Assembly (NCBI GenBank): GCA_002496955.1
Contig: DALZ01000071.1
Location: forward strand, 1 to 6,277
DNA: 6,277 bases
Direction of reading: 5' to 3'
Origin: Euryarchaeota archaeon UBA128
GTDB lineage: Archaea > Thermoplasmatota > Poseidoniia > Poseidoniales > Poseidoniaceae
The notes beneath the pieces are model-generated. The model searched no databases, was not told where the DNA came from, and saw nothing but the letters and a program-made list of their open reading frames with translations. Position 1 is the first letter of the stretch. Each line of letters opens with the position of its first letter. A program made the position numbers and the translations under genes. Shown one piece after another: positions 1 through 5,711 of the stretch.

Positions 1-1
1 T

Positions 2-121
2 GCCTTCAGTAAGGGACTACCTGGAGGCAAAAAAATCCGCTCGATAATGCATGAAATGCCGACTCCTGAGGACTTCGCTGAAGCAATAAGTGAATTTCTC
101 GTTGGCAACACTGCCTACTAG
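2..121 (+). CDS. 3' end of a CDS, possible alpha/beta-hydrolase (partial)
   Basis: The last 39 sense codons of a plus-strand gene whose start lies left of the window; it ends with TAG at 119-121. The readable tail has a GLPGGKKIR segment, then MHEMPTPEDF, then a helix-like AEAISEFL. Many alpha/beta-hydrolases end this way: a lysine/arginine-rich strand, the catalytic His (here the H of MHEMP, codon 50-52), a 'PEDF' turn and a closing helix with 'FL'. Family membership is inferred from this tail only, because the nucleophile elbow and the acid residue are outside the window. The gene converges on the 216-residue gene, with 29 bp between the two stop codons and no clear hairpin terminator in that gap. 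It could also be the end of another alpha/beta enzyme; I am more sure that it is coding than of the family. Confidence 0.55.
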   Translation, partial: AFSKGLPGGKKIRSIMHEMPTPEDFAEAISEFLVGNTAY

Positions 122-150
122 AAAACCACAGTTAATGATAGCGAGTGTGT

Positions 151-801
151 TTACCAGTTTATCAGTATATCTAAATTTGGAGACAGGATCATATTCCATT
201 TTTTCGGCATGATGCTTCTATGATCACCCACCTCCCAAATAGATTCATAGAGTTGTAAACGCTCATTCTCAGACAGGATTCTTTGGACATAATCTTTGCA
301 TGGGAAAAAGAGTTCAGAGATCTCAGATTTAGTCGTCAAATCATTATCATTTGGGAAATGAGTAGCAACAAAGTCTATTGCAAGATTTGCTTCTACAGTG
401 CCCGGATTTACACCAAACTGATTAATAATAACGCAACTAAACCCTCTCTTAACAATTTCATCGATTGTGATGGCAAGTACAGTCAGAAAAATATCTGGTT
501 GGTTAAATGCATCATCGAATAACTCAGGTTGAGCTTTTATTGCTTTTTCTCCGTAGATTTTATTTTTTACATCAAACAAGAATTCAGTGCCCCACGTGCC
601 TCGTATCGCCTCTTCTAAGCCGATTTTGACTATCGCTTCACCAGTCGCTTTGTTTTCATTAATTGAAAGCAAACACCTAGCAACATTGGATTGAACATTA
701 TATTTTATCCCGTCTTCAATCACACTATCGGCACTGTTTCTGATTTCTTCGGCACTTAGAAGAAATTCGTCAAATCCAGGAATCTTACCATCGTCTTTCA
801 T
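151..801 (-). CDS. Hypothetical protein, 216 residues, no recognised family
   Basis: An intact 216-codon frame from ATG (799-801) to TAA (151-153). I do not recognise the family. The protein has no signal peptide and no clear membrane span, so it is probably cytoplasmic. Visible features are an acidic N-terminus (KDDGKIPGFDEFLL), an alpha/beta-like middle with LTVLAITIDEIVKRGFSCVI, and a GVNPGTVEANLAIDF segment near residues 130-145. The C-terminal quarter is rich in Trp and charged residues and ends ILINW. A GGGGA ribosome site lies 4 nt before the ATG, and a near-consensus sigma70 promoter sits just upstream, so the gene appears to be a single-gene transcript. Hand-counted GC on four of its 60-base lines is 33-42%, lower than in parts of the exonuclease gene (55% on one line). 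That is compatible with, but does not prove, a different origin. Confidence 0.8.
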   Translation of the reverse strand: MKDDGKIPGFDEFLLSAEEIRNSADSVIEDGIKYNVQSNVARCLLSINENKATGEAIVKIGLEEAIRGTWGTEFLFDVKNKIYGEKAIKAQPELFDDAFNQPDIFLTVLAITIDEIVKRGFSCVIINQFGVNPGTVEANLAIDFVATHFPNDNDLTTKSEISELFFPCKDYVQRILSENERLQLYESIWEVGDHRSIMPKKWNMILSPNLDILINW

Positions 802-824
802 AAAATCCCCACATTATATCCCTA

Positions 825-853
825 ATTATACTTTGTTGGTGAAGATTTTTCAA
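825..853 (-). promoter_or_regulatory. Sigma70-type promoter of the 216-residue gene
   Basis: Read on the minus strand, TTGAAA (848-853) is followed by exactly 17 bases and then a perfect TATAAT (825-830). This matches the sigma70 consensus in 11 of 12 positions with optimal spacing. Transcription should start near 816-819, giving a leader of under 20 nt before the ATG at 801. A second TATAAT lies at 813-818, but no matching -35 hexamer is found 16-18 bp upstream of it. The second copy may be chance in AT-rich DNA, or may influence start selection. Confidence 0.7.
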
Positions 854-893
854 AGAATTACCGACCTTAACGTATCTTCTACTACGCACAATG

Positions 894-911
894 GTTTGTA
901 TATTCACAAAC
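894..911. repeat. Inverted repeat GTTTGT / ACAAAC
   Basis: Arms at 894-899 and 906-911 are perfect 6-bp complements around a 6-base centre. On the plus strand the repeat is followed by TATCTTTTT (912-920), which gives a terminator-like shape, but only two of the six pairs are G-C and no plus-strand gene leads into it. On the minus strand it lies 8 bases beyond the TGA of the open frame at 920-1072, without a T-tract after it. It could be a weak 3'-end hairpin for the DUF1295 transcript or simply AT-rich chance structure. Confidence 0.3.
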
Positions 912-919
912 TATCTTTT

Positions 920-1072
920 TCAGCTGCGTATGGCAACTAGGATTCTCTTGTATCGGCTACTGTGCTCAAGCTTTTGCAGCAAATCTGGCTCATGCAGATG
1001 TCGTTCACTTTCAAGCACTTTTCTACGCTGGCGATTGTCACCCGATTTAGCTAATTTGTCGAATATTAGGTT
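920..1072 (-). other. Open, protein-like frame after the DUF1295 gene (possible -1 frame extension or remnant)
   Basis: In the -1 frame relative to the DUF1295 gene, 50 codons run from AAC (1070-1072) to TGA (920-922). The product looks protein-like: it begins NLIFDKLAKSGDN and continues through a charged amphipathic stretch to RYKRILVAIRS. The frame has no ATG; the only usual start codons are a GTG at 1016-1018 and later TTG/CTG codons, none with an evident ribosome site. It is blocked just upstream by TAG at 1076-1078. A five-A run (1071-1075) sits exactly where one extra A, or a -1 slip on AAA, would join it to the end of the DUF1295 protein. That protein already ends like a complete family member. 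This may therefore be a true tail cut off by an indel, a decayed gene fragment or chance openness. Confidence 0.3.
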
Positions 1073-1965
1073 TTTCTAACTAAACGAGGCAATAGAGCAG
1101 GAGTTCTTTCCCTGTAGTTTTGAAATTCTAGTTCATCTCCCCATTTTTCAAGCGCTCGACGCTCAAGTATCGGAATTCCACTGATTTTTGTCAACAAAAC
1201 ATAGACAAACAACGGTGAAATCCAAGCGAGCCTCTCCAGACCAGTAAAGCAAGGCACTCCAAAACAAGCAATGCCAGTCCACAGAAGTATTTCGCCCAAA
1301 TAGTTCGGGTGTCTGCAATAGGACCACAGACCGCGGTCAATCCATTTGCCCTGATTATTAGATTCCGCGTTGAATGCGGTTTTTTGATTATCTGCTGTTA
1401 CTTCAATGACAAACCCCAGTAGCCACAGTGACATTCCCATAGCGTCCCAAATTCCCAATGCAGGTGCTGGATTTGCTTGACTATTGATTACAATAACCAC
1501 AATCATGGTTAAGAACACCCACAAGCCTTGAATGGTCCATGGTACGAGAAACCTGATCGGTGATGTCTTGAGCTGATCAAAGCGTCCATCTTTTCCGGTT
1601 CGTTGAATGCGAAGATAGAGAAAACTAGACAGGCGTAAAGCCCATATCACAACTAATAAACTGACTACCCATTCTCTCAAACTTGGTGATTCGGACTGTG
1701 ACCCTACCCAGAGACTAAAGCTAACTACTGCGAGATAAGTTAAGCCACCCGTTAAGTCGTAGTAGCGTTCGGTTTTTGCTATCGATGCGGGTACCCATGC
1801 CAGCCATTGGATGCCGAGACAGATCACTGCACACCAAAGTACTGCGGAGTATTCGCTCAATGTGACAGAATTCTTTCCAACAGCACCAACCATGAGAAAT
1901 AGGATGGTAACCACTGTGCTTACAACAATTGTTGTTAATCGCAAATCTCGGCGAGTAGAATTCAT
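1066..1965 (-). CDS. DUF1295 family integral membrane protein
   Basis: A 299-residue, multi-spanning membrane protein with hydrophobic segments at roughly residues 10-29, 40-59, 73-88, 97-117, 139-160, 174-190, 222-240 and 246-259. It carries the hallmarks of the DUF1295 (steroid-reductase/ICMT-like) family: TERYYDLTGGLTYL (65-78), GRFD (127-130), QGLWVF (146-151), E188/N193 in the EVTADNQK segment, RHPNYLGEI (218-226), SGIPILE (262-268) and a final YRERTPALLP. In related enzymes the RHP-NY-GE segment shapes a cofactor or substrate pocket in the membrane. The substrate of this family is generally unknown, although a lipid or steroid-type reductase or methyltransferase is plausible. The ATG at 1963-1965 has no good ribosome site, but TGA blocks the frame 8 codons upstream, so no earlier ATG is available. 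The gene is 92 bp downstream of the ABM-like gene and may share its transcript. See 920-1072 for a possible extension. Confidence 0.88.
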   Translation of the reverse strand: MNSTRRDLRLTTIVVSTVVTILFLMVGAVGKNSVTLSEYSAVLWCAVICLGIQWLAWVPASIAKTERYYDLTGGLTYLAVVSFSLWVGSQSESPSLREWVVSLLVVIWALRLSSFLYLRIQRTGKDGRFDQLKTSPIRFLVPWTIQGLWVFLTMIVVIVINSQANPAPALGIWDAMGMSLWLLGFVIEVTADNQKTAFNAESNNQGKWIDRGLWSYCRHPNYLGEILLWTGIACFGVPCFTGLERLAWISPLFVYVLLTKISGIPILERRALEKWGDELEFQNYRERTPALLPRLVRKT

Positions 1966-2043
1966 TGCTGTCGAGTGATGAAATATTCATTTTGTTAATA
2001 ATTATGTGTCTGGTATAGATTGCTTTAGGTTTCGCTATTTTGA

Positions 2044-2062
2044 AGTAAGAAATTACCTTACT
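2044..2062. repeat. Inverted repeat spanning the stop of the ABM-like gene
   Basis: AGTAAG (2044-2049) and CTTACT (2057-2062) form a perfect 6-bp stem with a 7-base AT-rich loop. The right arm contains the TAA stop of the small ABM-like gene. No T-tract follows in either direction, so this is not a standard intrinsic terminator. At most it could be a weak attenuator or 3'-end stabilising hairpin between that gene and the DUF1295 gene. Confidence 0.3.
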
Positions 2063-2348
2063 CGGCGTCAAAAGACATTACCAGCTCCCCGAAAGATACG
2101 GTCGGCGGTGCGGCCAGAAATGGCATCATGTTGCCCATCAATTCGTTGTATTGAGTTTGGGATGCTTCTAGATGTTCTTTACTTTCATAAGCCGCTATAC
2201 CCATCACCTCTGTTTCACTTACTCTAACGAGGCGGCTACTGACTAAACCATTTATCTCGCTGAAACGGTCTCTTATTGATTCCATCATCGTCATTGCTTC
2301 ATCATAGGTCCCTTCTTGGAACGTTGCCTGTGTTATCCTGTAATACAT
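2058..2348 (-). CDS. Small dimeric alpha/beta-barrel protein (antibiotic biosynthesis monooxygenase-like)
   Basis: A 96-residue protein beginning MYYRITQATF. The order of elements fits the ferredoxin-like ABM/dimeric alpha-beta-barrel fold: strand 1 (YYRITQATF), helix 1 (TYDEAMTMMESIRDRFSEI), strand 2 around NGLVSSRLVRV, strand 3 (EVMGIAAYES), helix 2 (KEHLEASQTQYNELMGNMMPFL) and a last strand (VSFGELVMSF). Such proteins are cytoplasmic dimers acting as cofactor-free monooxygenases, heme-degrading enzymes or simple ligand binders; the sequence does not decide which. I chose the ATG at 2346-2348 because the fold begins immediately there and an AGGGA lies 5 nt upstream. The same frame is open to an ATG at 2403-2405, but that would add an unrelated 19-residue tail. 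A candidate promoter lies at 2404-2431. Confidence 0.8.
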   Translation of the reverse strand: MYYRITQATFQEGTYDEAMTMMESIRDRFSEINGLVSSRLVRVSETEVMGIAAYESKEHLEASQTQYNELMGNMMPFLAAPPTVSFGELVMSFDAE

Positions 2349-2403
2349 GATAGTCCCTAGGTTAGATATCTTATGAATTATTTGCCGACAATGAAATTGA
2401 GGC

Positions 2404-2431
2404 ATTATGCTCTGGAATCTATTGATATCAA
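2404..2431 (-). promoter_or_regulatory. Candidate sigma70 promoter of the ABM-like gene
   Basis: On the minus strand, TTGATA (2426-2431) and CATAAT (2404-2409) are separated by 16 bp; each differs from consensus by one base. Transcription would begin near 2397, about 49 nt before the chosen ATG at 2348. This also argues against the ATG at 2405, which would lie upstream of the transcript start. The -35 overlaps a small palindrome TTGATATCAA (2422-2431). Confidence 0.45.
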
Positions 2432-2442
2432 ACTAGAACACC

Positions 2443-2470
2443 GCAATTATACTGTAAAGGCGGCAATTAT
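2443..2470. repeat. Short direct repeat GCAATTAT, 20-bp period
   Basis: GCAATTAT occurs at 2443-2450 and again at 2463-2470, each preceded by a C/G-rich CCG or CGG. The 20-bp period is close to two helical turns and both copies lie just upstream of the candidate -35 at 2426-2431. This is the position expected for a dimeric activator, but eight-base repeats in AT-rich DNA also arise by chance. Confidence 0.25.
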
Positions 2471-2488
2471 GAGTTACATTCTAACTAA

Positions 2489-3310
2489 TCACTCTGTTTG
2501 AGGCGGACCAAACTTGCCACTTATTGCCGCTATGAAACCAGCTTCGTCATGGCGGAATTGGAGTGCTAATTTGAAGGCATCATCCACTGATTTGTGATAA
2601 GTATAGCCCAGTGACTTGAATGTTGAATATTTTCGGGCATATTGCCCTCCATCACTCCATGTTGCTTCAAAGACACCGCGATTAGCGAACTTTGTACAAG
2701 TCAAGACTGGTTGGCCATCGACCCAAATCATTTTTCCACCTCGGTCAACGTTGTTTTTATCTTGACACAACTCTGCGAGTTGGTCTAGCGATAGATGATT
2801 AAGGCCGAACTCTTCTAACATTCCAGGAATTATGGCCACGGTGCCGGTCATATCAGCCTCAGCGTCATGAGCATCGACGAGGTCGCTGCCAACCCAACGC
2901 TTGTGGGCATCAACGAGTTTTCTGCCCTCAGATTTGTTCCAGATTATCATCGGGTCGATAAATGGCTTGTGTGAGAGGAAGGTTGGGTCGGCACCCAACC
3001 TAGCCAATTCGCGCTCCATGACAGTCAAATCAAAATTAACATTGTAGCCTAAAACGTAGTCTGCTGATTCTACATCGTTGATGAACGATTCTAGGAGACT
3101 AATAGTGAGAGTTGGGTGCCCCTCGATGTCAGCCATGGATAAATTGTGTTCATTATGCCAGTCTGATTCCCACGTTATTGTTGGCATGCACATGATACTG
3201 CATGAACCGCTTAGGCCACCAAGACCATCCCACCAACCCCATGCCAGTTGAATAAGTTGATCGTTGTCTTCTAGCCCAGTCGTTTCGGTATCAAAAACGA
3301 GAATCTTCAC
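2489..3310 (-). CDS. DEDDh-family 3'-5' exonuclease (DnaQ-like) with an unassigned C-terminal domain
   Basis: A DnaQ-like exonuclease of 273 residues from the GTG at 3308-3310. Exo I is FDTETTGL with D7 and E9, Exo II is GYNVNFD with D94, and Exo III is AHDAEAD with H148 and D153. This gives the complete DEDDh two-metal site for 3'-5' removal of nucleotides. The catalytic domain ends near residue 185. About 90 further residues (with KMIWVDGQPVL, a Trp/Tyr-rich ATWSDGGQYARKY and a closing helix) do not match a domain I know. I prefer the GTG at 3310 because AGGAG lies 8 nt upstream and the first strand (KILVFD) follows directly. The frame is open to a GTG at 3337 and ATGs at 3331 and 3328, which would add up to nine residues. 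There is no polymerase nearby, so a repair or nucleic-acid turnover role is more likely than a polymerase epsilon-type subunit. It appears to be a lone gene. Confidence 0.87.
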   Translation of the reverse strand: MKILVFDTETTGLEDNDQLIQLAWGWWDGLGGLSGSCSIMCMPTITWESDWHNEHNLSMADIEGHPTLTISLLESFINDVESADYVLGYNVNFDLTVMERELARLGADPTFLSHKPFIDPMIIWNKSEGRKLVDAHKRWVGSDLVDAHDAEADMTGTVAIIPGMLEEFGLNHLSLDQLAELCQDKNNVDRGGKMIWVDGQPVLTCTKFANRGVFEATWSDGGQYARKYSTFKSLGYTYHKSVDDAFKLALQFRHDEAGFIAAISGKFGPPQTE

Positions 3311-3318
3311 TCCTGAAT

Positions 3319-3323
3319 CTCCT
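3319..3323 (-). promoter_or_regulatory. Ribosome binding site deciding the exonuclease start
   Basis: AGGAG on the minus strand is 8 nt from the GTG at 3308-3310. The alternative starts at 3328-3337 have no purine-rich site at a usual distance. This motif therefore favours the shorter, 273-residue protein. Confidence 0.6.
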
Positions 3324-3355
3324 AACATCATGCTCACAAACTAACTTAATCCACT

Positions 3356-3374
3356 GCACCTTAATTAATGGTGC
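3356..3374. repeat. Inverted repeat GCACC / GGTGC upstream of the exonuclease gene
   Basis: GCACC (3356-3360) and GGTGC (3370-3374) flank a 9-base centre made of TTAATTAAT. The repeat lies about 46 bp upstream of the preferred exonuclease start, inside the 3311-3461 intergenic stretch. The GC arms with an AT palindrome in the centre look more like a protein-binding operator than a terminator, because no T-tract follows on either strand. I found no convincing -35/-10 pair next to it. Confidence 0.35.
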
Positions 3375-3461
3375 GTCACAGTATTTTGCTAGTCTGCAAA
3401 AAAGCAGCTTTACTATTACCAATTGTTGAGTCCATCTTGATAATACAACAGAGCCACTTGC

Positions 3462-4736
3462 TCAATCGCACTGTCGATGTATTCTCCTCAATTTCATTGT
3501 CGAAGGGATGTGCGTGTAGGGTACAACCTCAATGTTTGGAGGTTTAATACTGAGTGAGTTCCATAACTGTTCGAAGCCCGCCATCGAGAGATTCGTCAAG
3601 CCGTCCGGCTGCAATTGTATCTGGATCGCATCGCGAGTCTTTTGAATAGCGATATAAGCGGTTATTGAATCACTCATCTGCATTACTGCCCGTCGAATCA
3701 AATCTGGCACAACCAATTCAATTGAGCCGTCCGTACTGAGTAACTTGAACACATCATCAGAGCGCCCCATCACTGAATCAATCGACTCGCGCGCATCACC
3801 ACACGGGCATGGTTGTTTTGACGCAACCAATATATCGTTTAATCGATAGCGAATTATTGGCTGAGTTGTCCGACGAAAATCGGTAATTATTGGGTGATAC
3901 CATCCTTTTTCCTCATCAATCCACTCCTTTTGGACTACCATGACGTCCTCATTCAGGTGTAGTTTTCCAAGTTCACAAGTTGCGCCAATTTCACCCTCTG
4001 TCGATGAGTAGAACTGGTGCAAAGTTAAACCAAAATGTGCCTCAATTTTCTGTCGGTCGGTTGACTCTAGAACCTCAGCTGCTGATACAAGGCGTTTGAC
4101 TTTGATTTTGCTACCAATGTCAACAAAATAACTCAACACGCTGGGTGGGCAAATTAACATATCCAAATTGTCGCCTAAAATCGCATCATGTATTTCATCA
4201 ATCGGACTCATCAAATCATAAAAGAGAAATTTAATTCGGCTCGAACCTATGCTCTCATAAGTGTTCGAGTTTGCTCTGAGAACCAGTCCAATTCTATGCT
4301 TCTTGAAAATTGACGAACCCAATCCCCTGGCTAGCATAAATCCGGCCCAAGCGGCCTGTTCGGCCTCACTAACGATGTGCATGCCTCGAAAGCCACTGGT
4401 ACCCGAGGAAAAGCCGATACTATAGGGTCCAATTTTTGACGAAAAGTCGCGGCTCTTCTCTGCCCGTTCTGCAAGTTTTCTAGCCTGTTCGACATCAAGT
4501 TCAGCAGTTATCAAGTCTTGCAAATTATCCATCATTGCCGATTTATCGATTATTGGAAACTCTCGCCACTGACTGTCATCATAACCGTCCCAAAGTCGCC
4601 GATAGAATGATGAATTCTGCCTAACAAATTTGATGTGATTGCATACTGCTTTATCTTGTAATTTAGTAATAGAGTGACGGGTTTTGAACCGTTTGGGGGT
4701 ACGAAAATAGCGGATTAAAGTAGTCAGTTTGCTCAC
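3462..4736 (-). CDS. F390-synthetase/PaaK-like adenylate-forming enzyme
   Basis: A 424-residue member of the ANL adenylating superfamily, closest in shape to the PaaK/coenzyme F390 synthetase-related group, which activates a carboxylic acid as acyl-AMP. Motifs appear in order: the Thr/Ser/Gly phosphate loop FSSGTSGF (109-116), YSSTEGE (243-249) for adenine and acid contacts, RYRLND (296-301) with the ribose-binding Asp, CPCG (310-313), GRSDD hinge (324-328) and a C-terminal STMKLRRIHR whose K415 fits the catalytic lysine. C254, C310 and C312 could form a metal site, as the CPCG motif suggests in this group. It has no signal peptide. The GTG start overlaps the upstream SDR stop (GTGA), with GGAGG 7 nt before it, so the two are translationally coupled. 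The substrate is unknown; true F390 synthetase function is not implied. It is the last gene of the operon. Confidence 0.88.
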   Translation of the reverse strand: MSKLTTLIRYFRTPKRFKTRHSITKLQDKAVCNHIKFVRQNSSFYRRLWDGYDDSQWREFPIIDKSAMMDNLQDLITAELDVEQARKLAERAEKSRDFSSKIGPYSIGFSSGTSGFRGMHIVSEAEQAAWAGFMLARGLGSSIFKKHRIGLVLRANSNTYESIGSSRIKFLFYDLMSPIDEIHDAILGDNLDMLICPPSVLSYFVDIGSKIKVKRLVSAAEVLESTDRQKIEAHFGLTLHQFYSSTEGEIGATCELGKLHLNEDVMVVQKEWIDEEKGWYHPIITDFRRTTQPIIRYRLNDILVASKQPCPCGDARESIDSVMGRSDDVFKLLSTDGSIELVVPDLIRRAVMQMSDSITAYIAIQKTRDAIQIQLQPDGLTNLSMAGFEQLWNSLSIKPPNIEVVPYTHIPSTMKLRRIHRQCD

Positions 4737-5701
4737 TCCAATTCCTCCATTCCCTCTTCAAAAGTTAATCTTGGGCTCCAGCCAAGATGGCGCTTAGCCC
4801 CACTAATATCGAGTCGGAGTGTGCGAGTAACCTGCCTAAGACCATATGTCGTAATGGCTGGTTCCCAGGTTTTTCCCGGAATCAAACTAGCAATAGTCTC
4901 TATGATTTTTGCATAAATTAAGACTGGTAATAATGGGATATTGCGGTGCTTTAACTGATTACCATGACGATTAGCGTAAGCGGCAACGATGGCTTTGAAC
5001 GACCGAGCGTCGCCATTTGAGATATTGTAAAATTTGTACAGTGCAGCAGCATCGGCATCAATAGCACATGAAACGGCATCTAGAAAATTACCCAAACAGG
5101 TCACATCGACGAGTGCATCGCCCTTGCCGATCGTAATGTAGCGTTTCTTAGATATTAACCGCTCTAAGCGCGGAATCAGCGTCTCATCGCCCTTACCAAA
5201 TACTGCACGTGGTCTCAGGCCAACCCATTCTATATCATCTTGAGTTGAACAGAATAATTCTGCATCATACTTGCTTGCACCGTAGTGATGTTTGGGCCGC
5301 ATAGAGCGATGTGGTAGGTCATCTGGATGTTTGATGTCAGGCCTACCGCCATCGAATATGGAGGCTGATGAGATTACGATTACTCGTTTAATTGAACGAT
5401 ATTTAGCAGCAATAAAGATATTTTTCGTGCCCTGTAAGTTGCTCTCAAAGTATCTTCTCCTGCTACCAAAAGGGCTAGCGAATGCGGCACAATGGACTAA
5501 CATATCCATGCCAATTATTGAATTTTCAATCTGATTTACCTCAAGGATGTCGCATTTCTGCACAGCAAAACCTTCTGCTTCAAGACTCTGAAGTTTAGTT
5601 TCGTTGCGACCTAGACCAAGGACCTCATGTCCCTGTTTGGCCAAGTGTTGCATCACTGCCCTGCCTAGTGAACCGGTCGCACCCGTGATCACTATCTTCA
5701 T
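4733..5701 (-). CDS. NAD(P)-dependent extended SDR (epimerase / 3-beta-HSD-like)
   Basis: A complete 322-residue extended short-chain dehydrogenase. The Rossmann glycine motif GATGSLG spans residues 7-13 and is followed by GRNETKL, where R32 suggests NADP(H) preference. D51 sits in the KCDI segment, VHCAA (69-73) lines the cofactor, S111/S112 with Y140xxxK144 (YGASK) form the catalytic set, and GLRPRAVFGKGD (161-172) follows. VDVTCLGNFLDAV (198-210) is typical of the 3-beta-HSD/OleD-like branch, and the C-terminal GWSPRLTFEEGME is the usual epimerase end. The likely reaction is oxidoreduction at a hydroxyl or keto group of a lipid-like or sugar substrate; the sequence cannot say which. The start ATG is 8 bp after the stop of the secreted protein gene, with AGGTGA overlapping that stop, and the TGA overlaps the next start. 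It is clearly the middle gene of an operon. I see no membrane anchor. Confidence 0.9.
   Translation of the reverse strand: MKIVITGATGSLGRAVMQHLAKQGHEVLGLGRNETKLQSLEAEGFAVQKCDILEVNQIENSIIGMDMLVHCAAFASPFGSRRRYFESNLQGTKNIFIAAKYRSIKRVIVISSASIFDGGRPDIKHPDDLPHRSMRPKHHYGASKYDAELFCSTQDDIEWVGLRPRAVFGKGDETLIPRLERLISKKRYITIGKGDALVDVTCLGNFLDAVSCAIDADAAALYKFYNISNGDARSFKAIVAAYANRHGNQLKHRNIPLLPVLIYAKIIETIASLIPGKTWEPAITTYGLRQVTRTLRLDISGAKRHLGWSPRLTFEEGMEELE
4744..4748 (-). promoter_or_regulatory. Ribosome binding site for the adenylate-forming gene, inside the SDR coding end
   Basis: GGAGG on the minus strand lies 7 nt before the GTG at 4734-4736 and within the last codons of the SDR gene. It fixes the GTG as the start and explains how the overlapping pair can be translated by terminating ribosomes. 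Confidence 0.7.
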
Positions 5702-5705
5702 TTAA

Positions 5706-5711
5706 TCACCT
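5706..5711 (-). promoter_or_regulatory. Ribosome binding site of the SDR gene, overlapping the upstream stop
   Basis: AGGTGA on the minus strand shares bases with the TAG stop (5710-5712) of the secreted protein gene and is 4 nt from the SDR ATG (5699-5701). It supports the chosen start and tight coupling of the two genes. Confidence 0.65.

Noticed and set aside
17..199. Minus-strand 60-codon open frame
   Set aside because: It overlaps the plus-strand hydrolase-like tail and the end of the 216-residue gene, and has no ribosome site or recognisable content.
283..522. Plus-strand 79-codon open frame
   Set aside because: It lies entirely antisense to the 216-residue gene; the product is Ile/Lys/Asn-rich and looks like an AT-rich shadow.
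894..920. Plus-strand intrinsic terminator (inverted repeat followed by TATCTTTTT)
   Set aside because: The stem has only two G-C pairs, and the nearest plus-strand gene ends about 770 bp upstream with a minus-strand gene between. Kept only as an inverted repeat.
891..1079. Plus-strand 62-codon open frame rich in Ser, Arg, Cys and Leu
   Set aside because: The composition is unlike a natural protein, no ribosome site precedes the ATG, and it begins inside an inverted repeat. The minus-strand frame here looks more protein-like.
1721..2071. Minus-strand 116-codon open frame overlapping the DUF1295 start
   Set aside because: It is in another frame of a clear family member and of the ABM-like gene's 3' end; the product shows no family features.
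2006..2227. Plus-strand 73-codon open frame
   Set aside because: It is antisense to the ABM-like gene and lacks coding character.
3394..3407. Hairpin CTGC-AAAAAA-GCAG as terminator of the operon
   Set aside because: The stem is only 4 bp and the homopolymer is in the loop rather than after the stem, so it does not fit an intrinsic terminator.
3450..3463. GAGC / GCTC hairpin at the stop of the adenylate-forming gene
   Set aside because: It has a four-pair stem with no T-tract; too weak to call a terminator.
5292..5534. Plus-strand 80-codon open frame
   Set aside because: It is a shadow antisense to the conserved SDR catalytic region.
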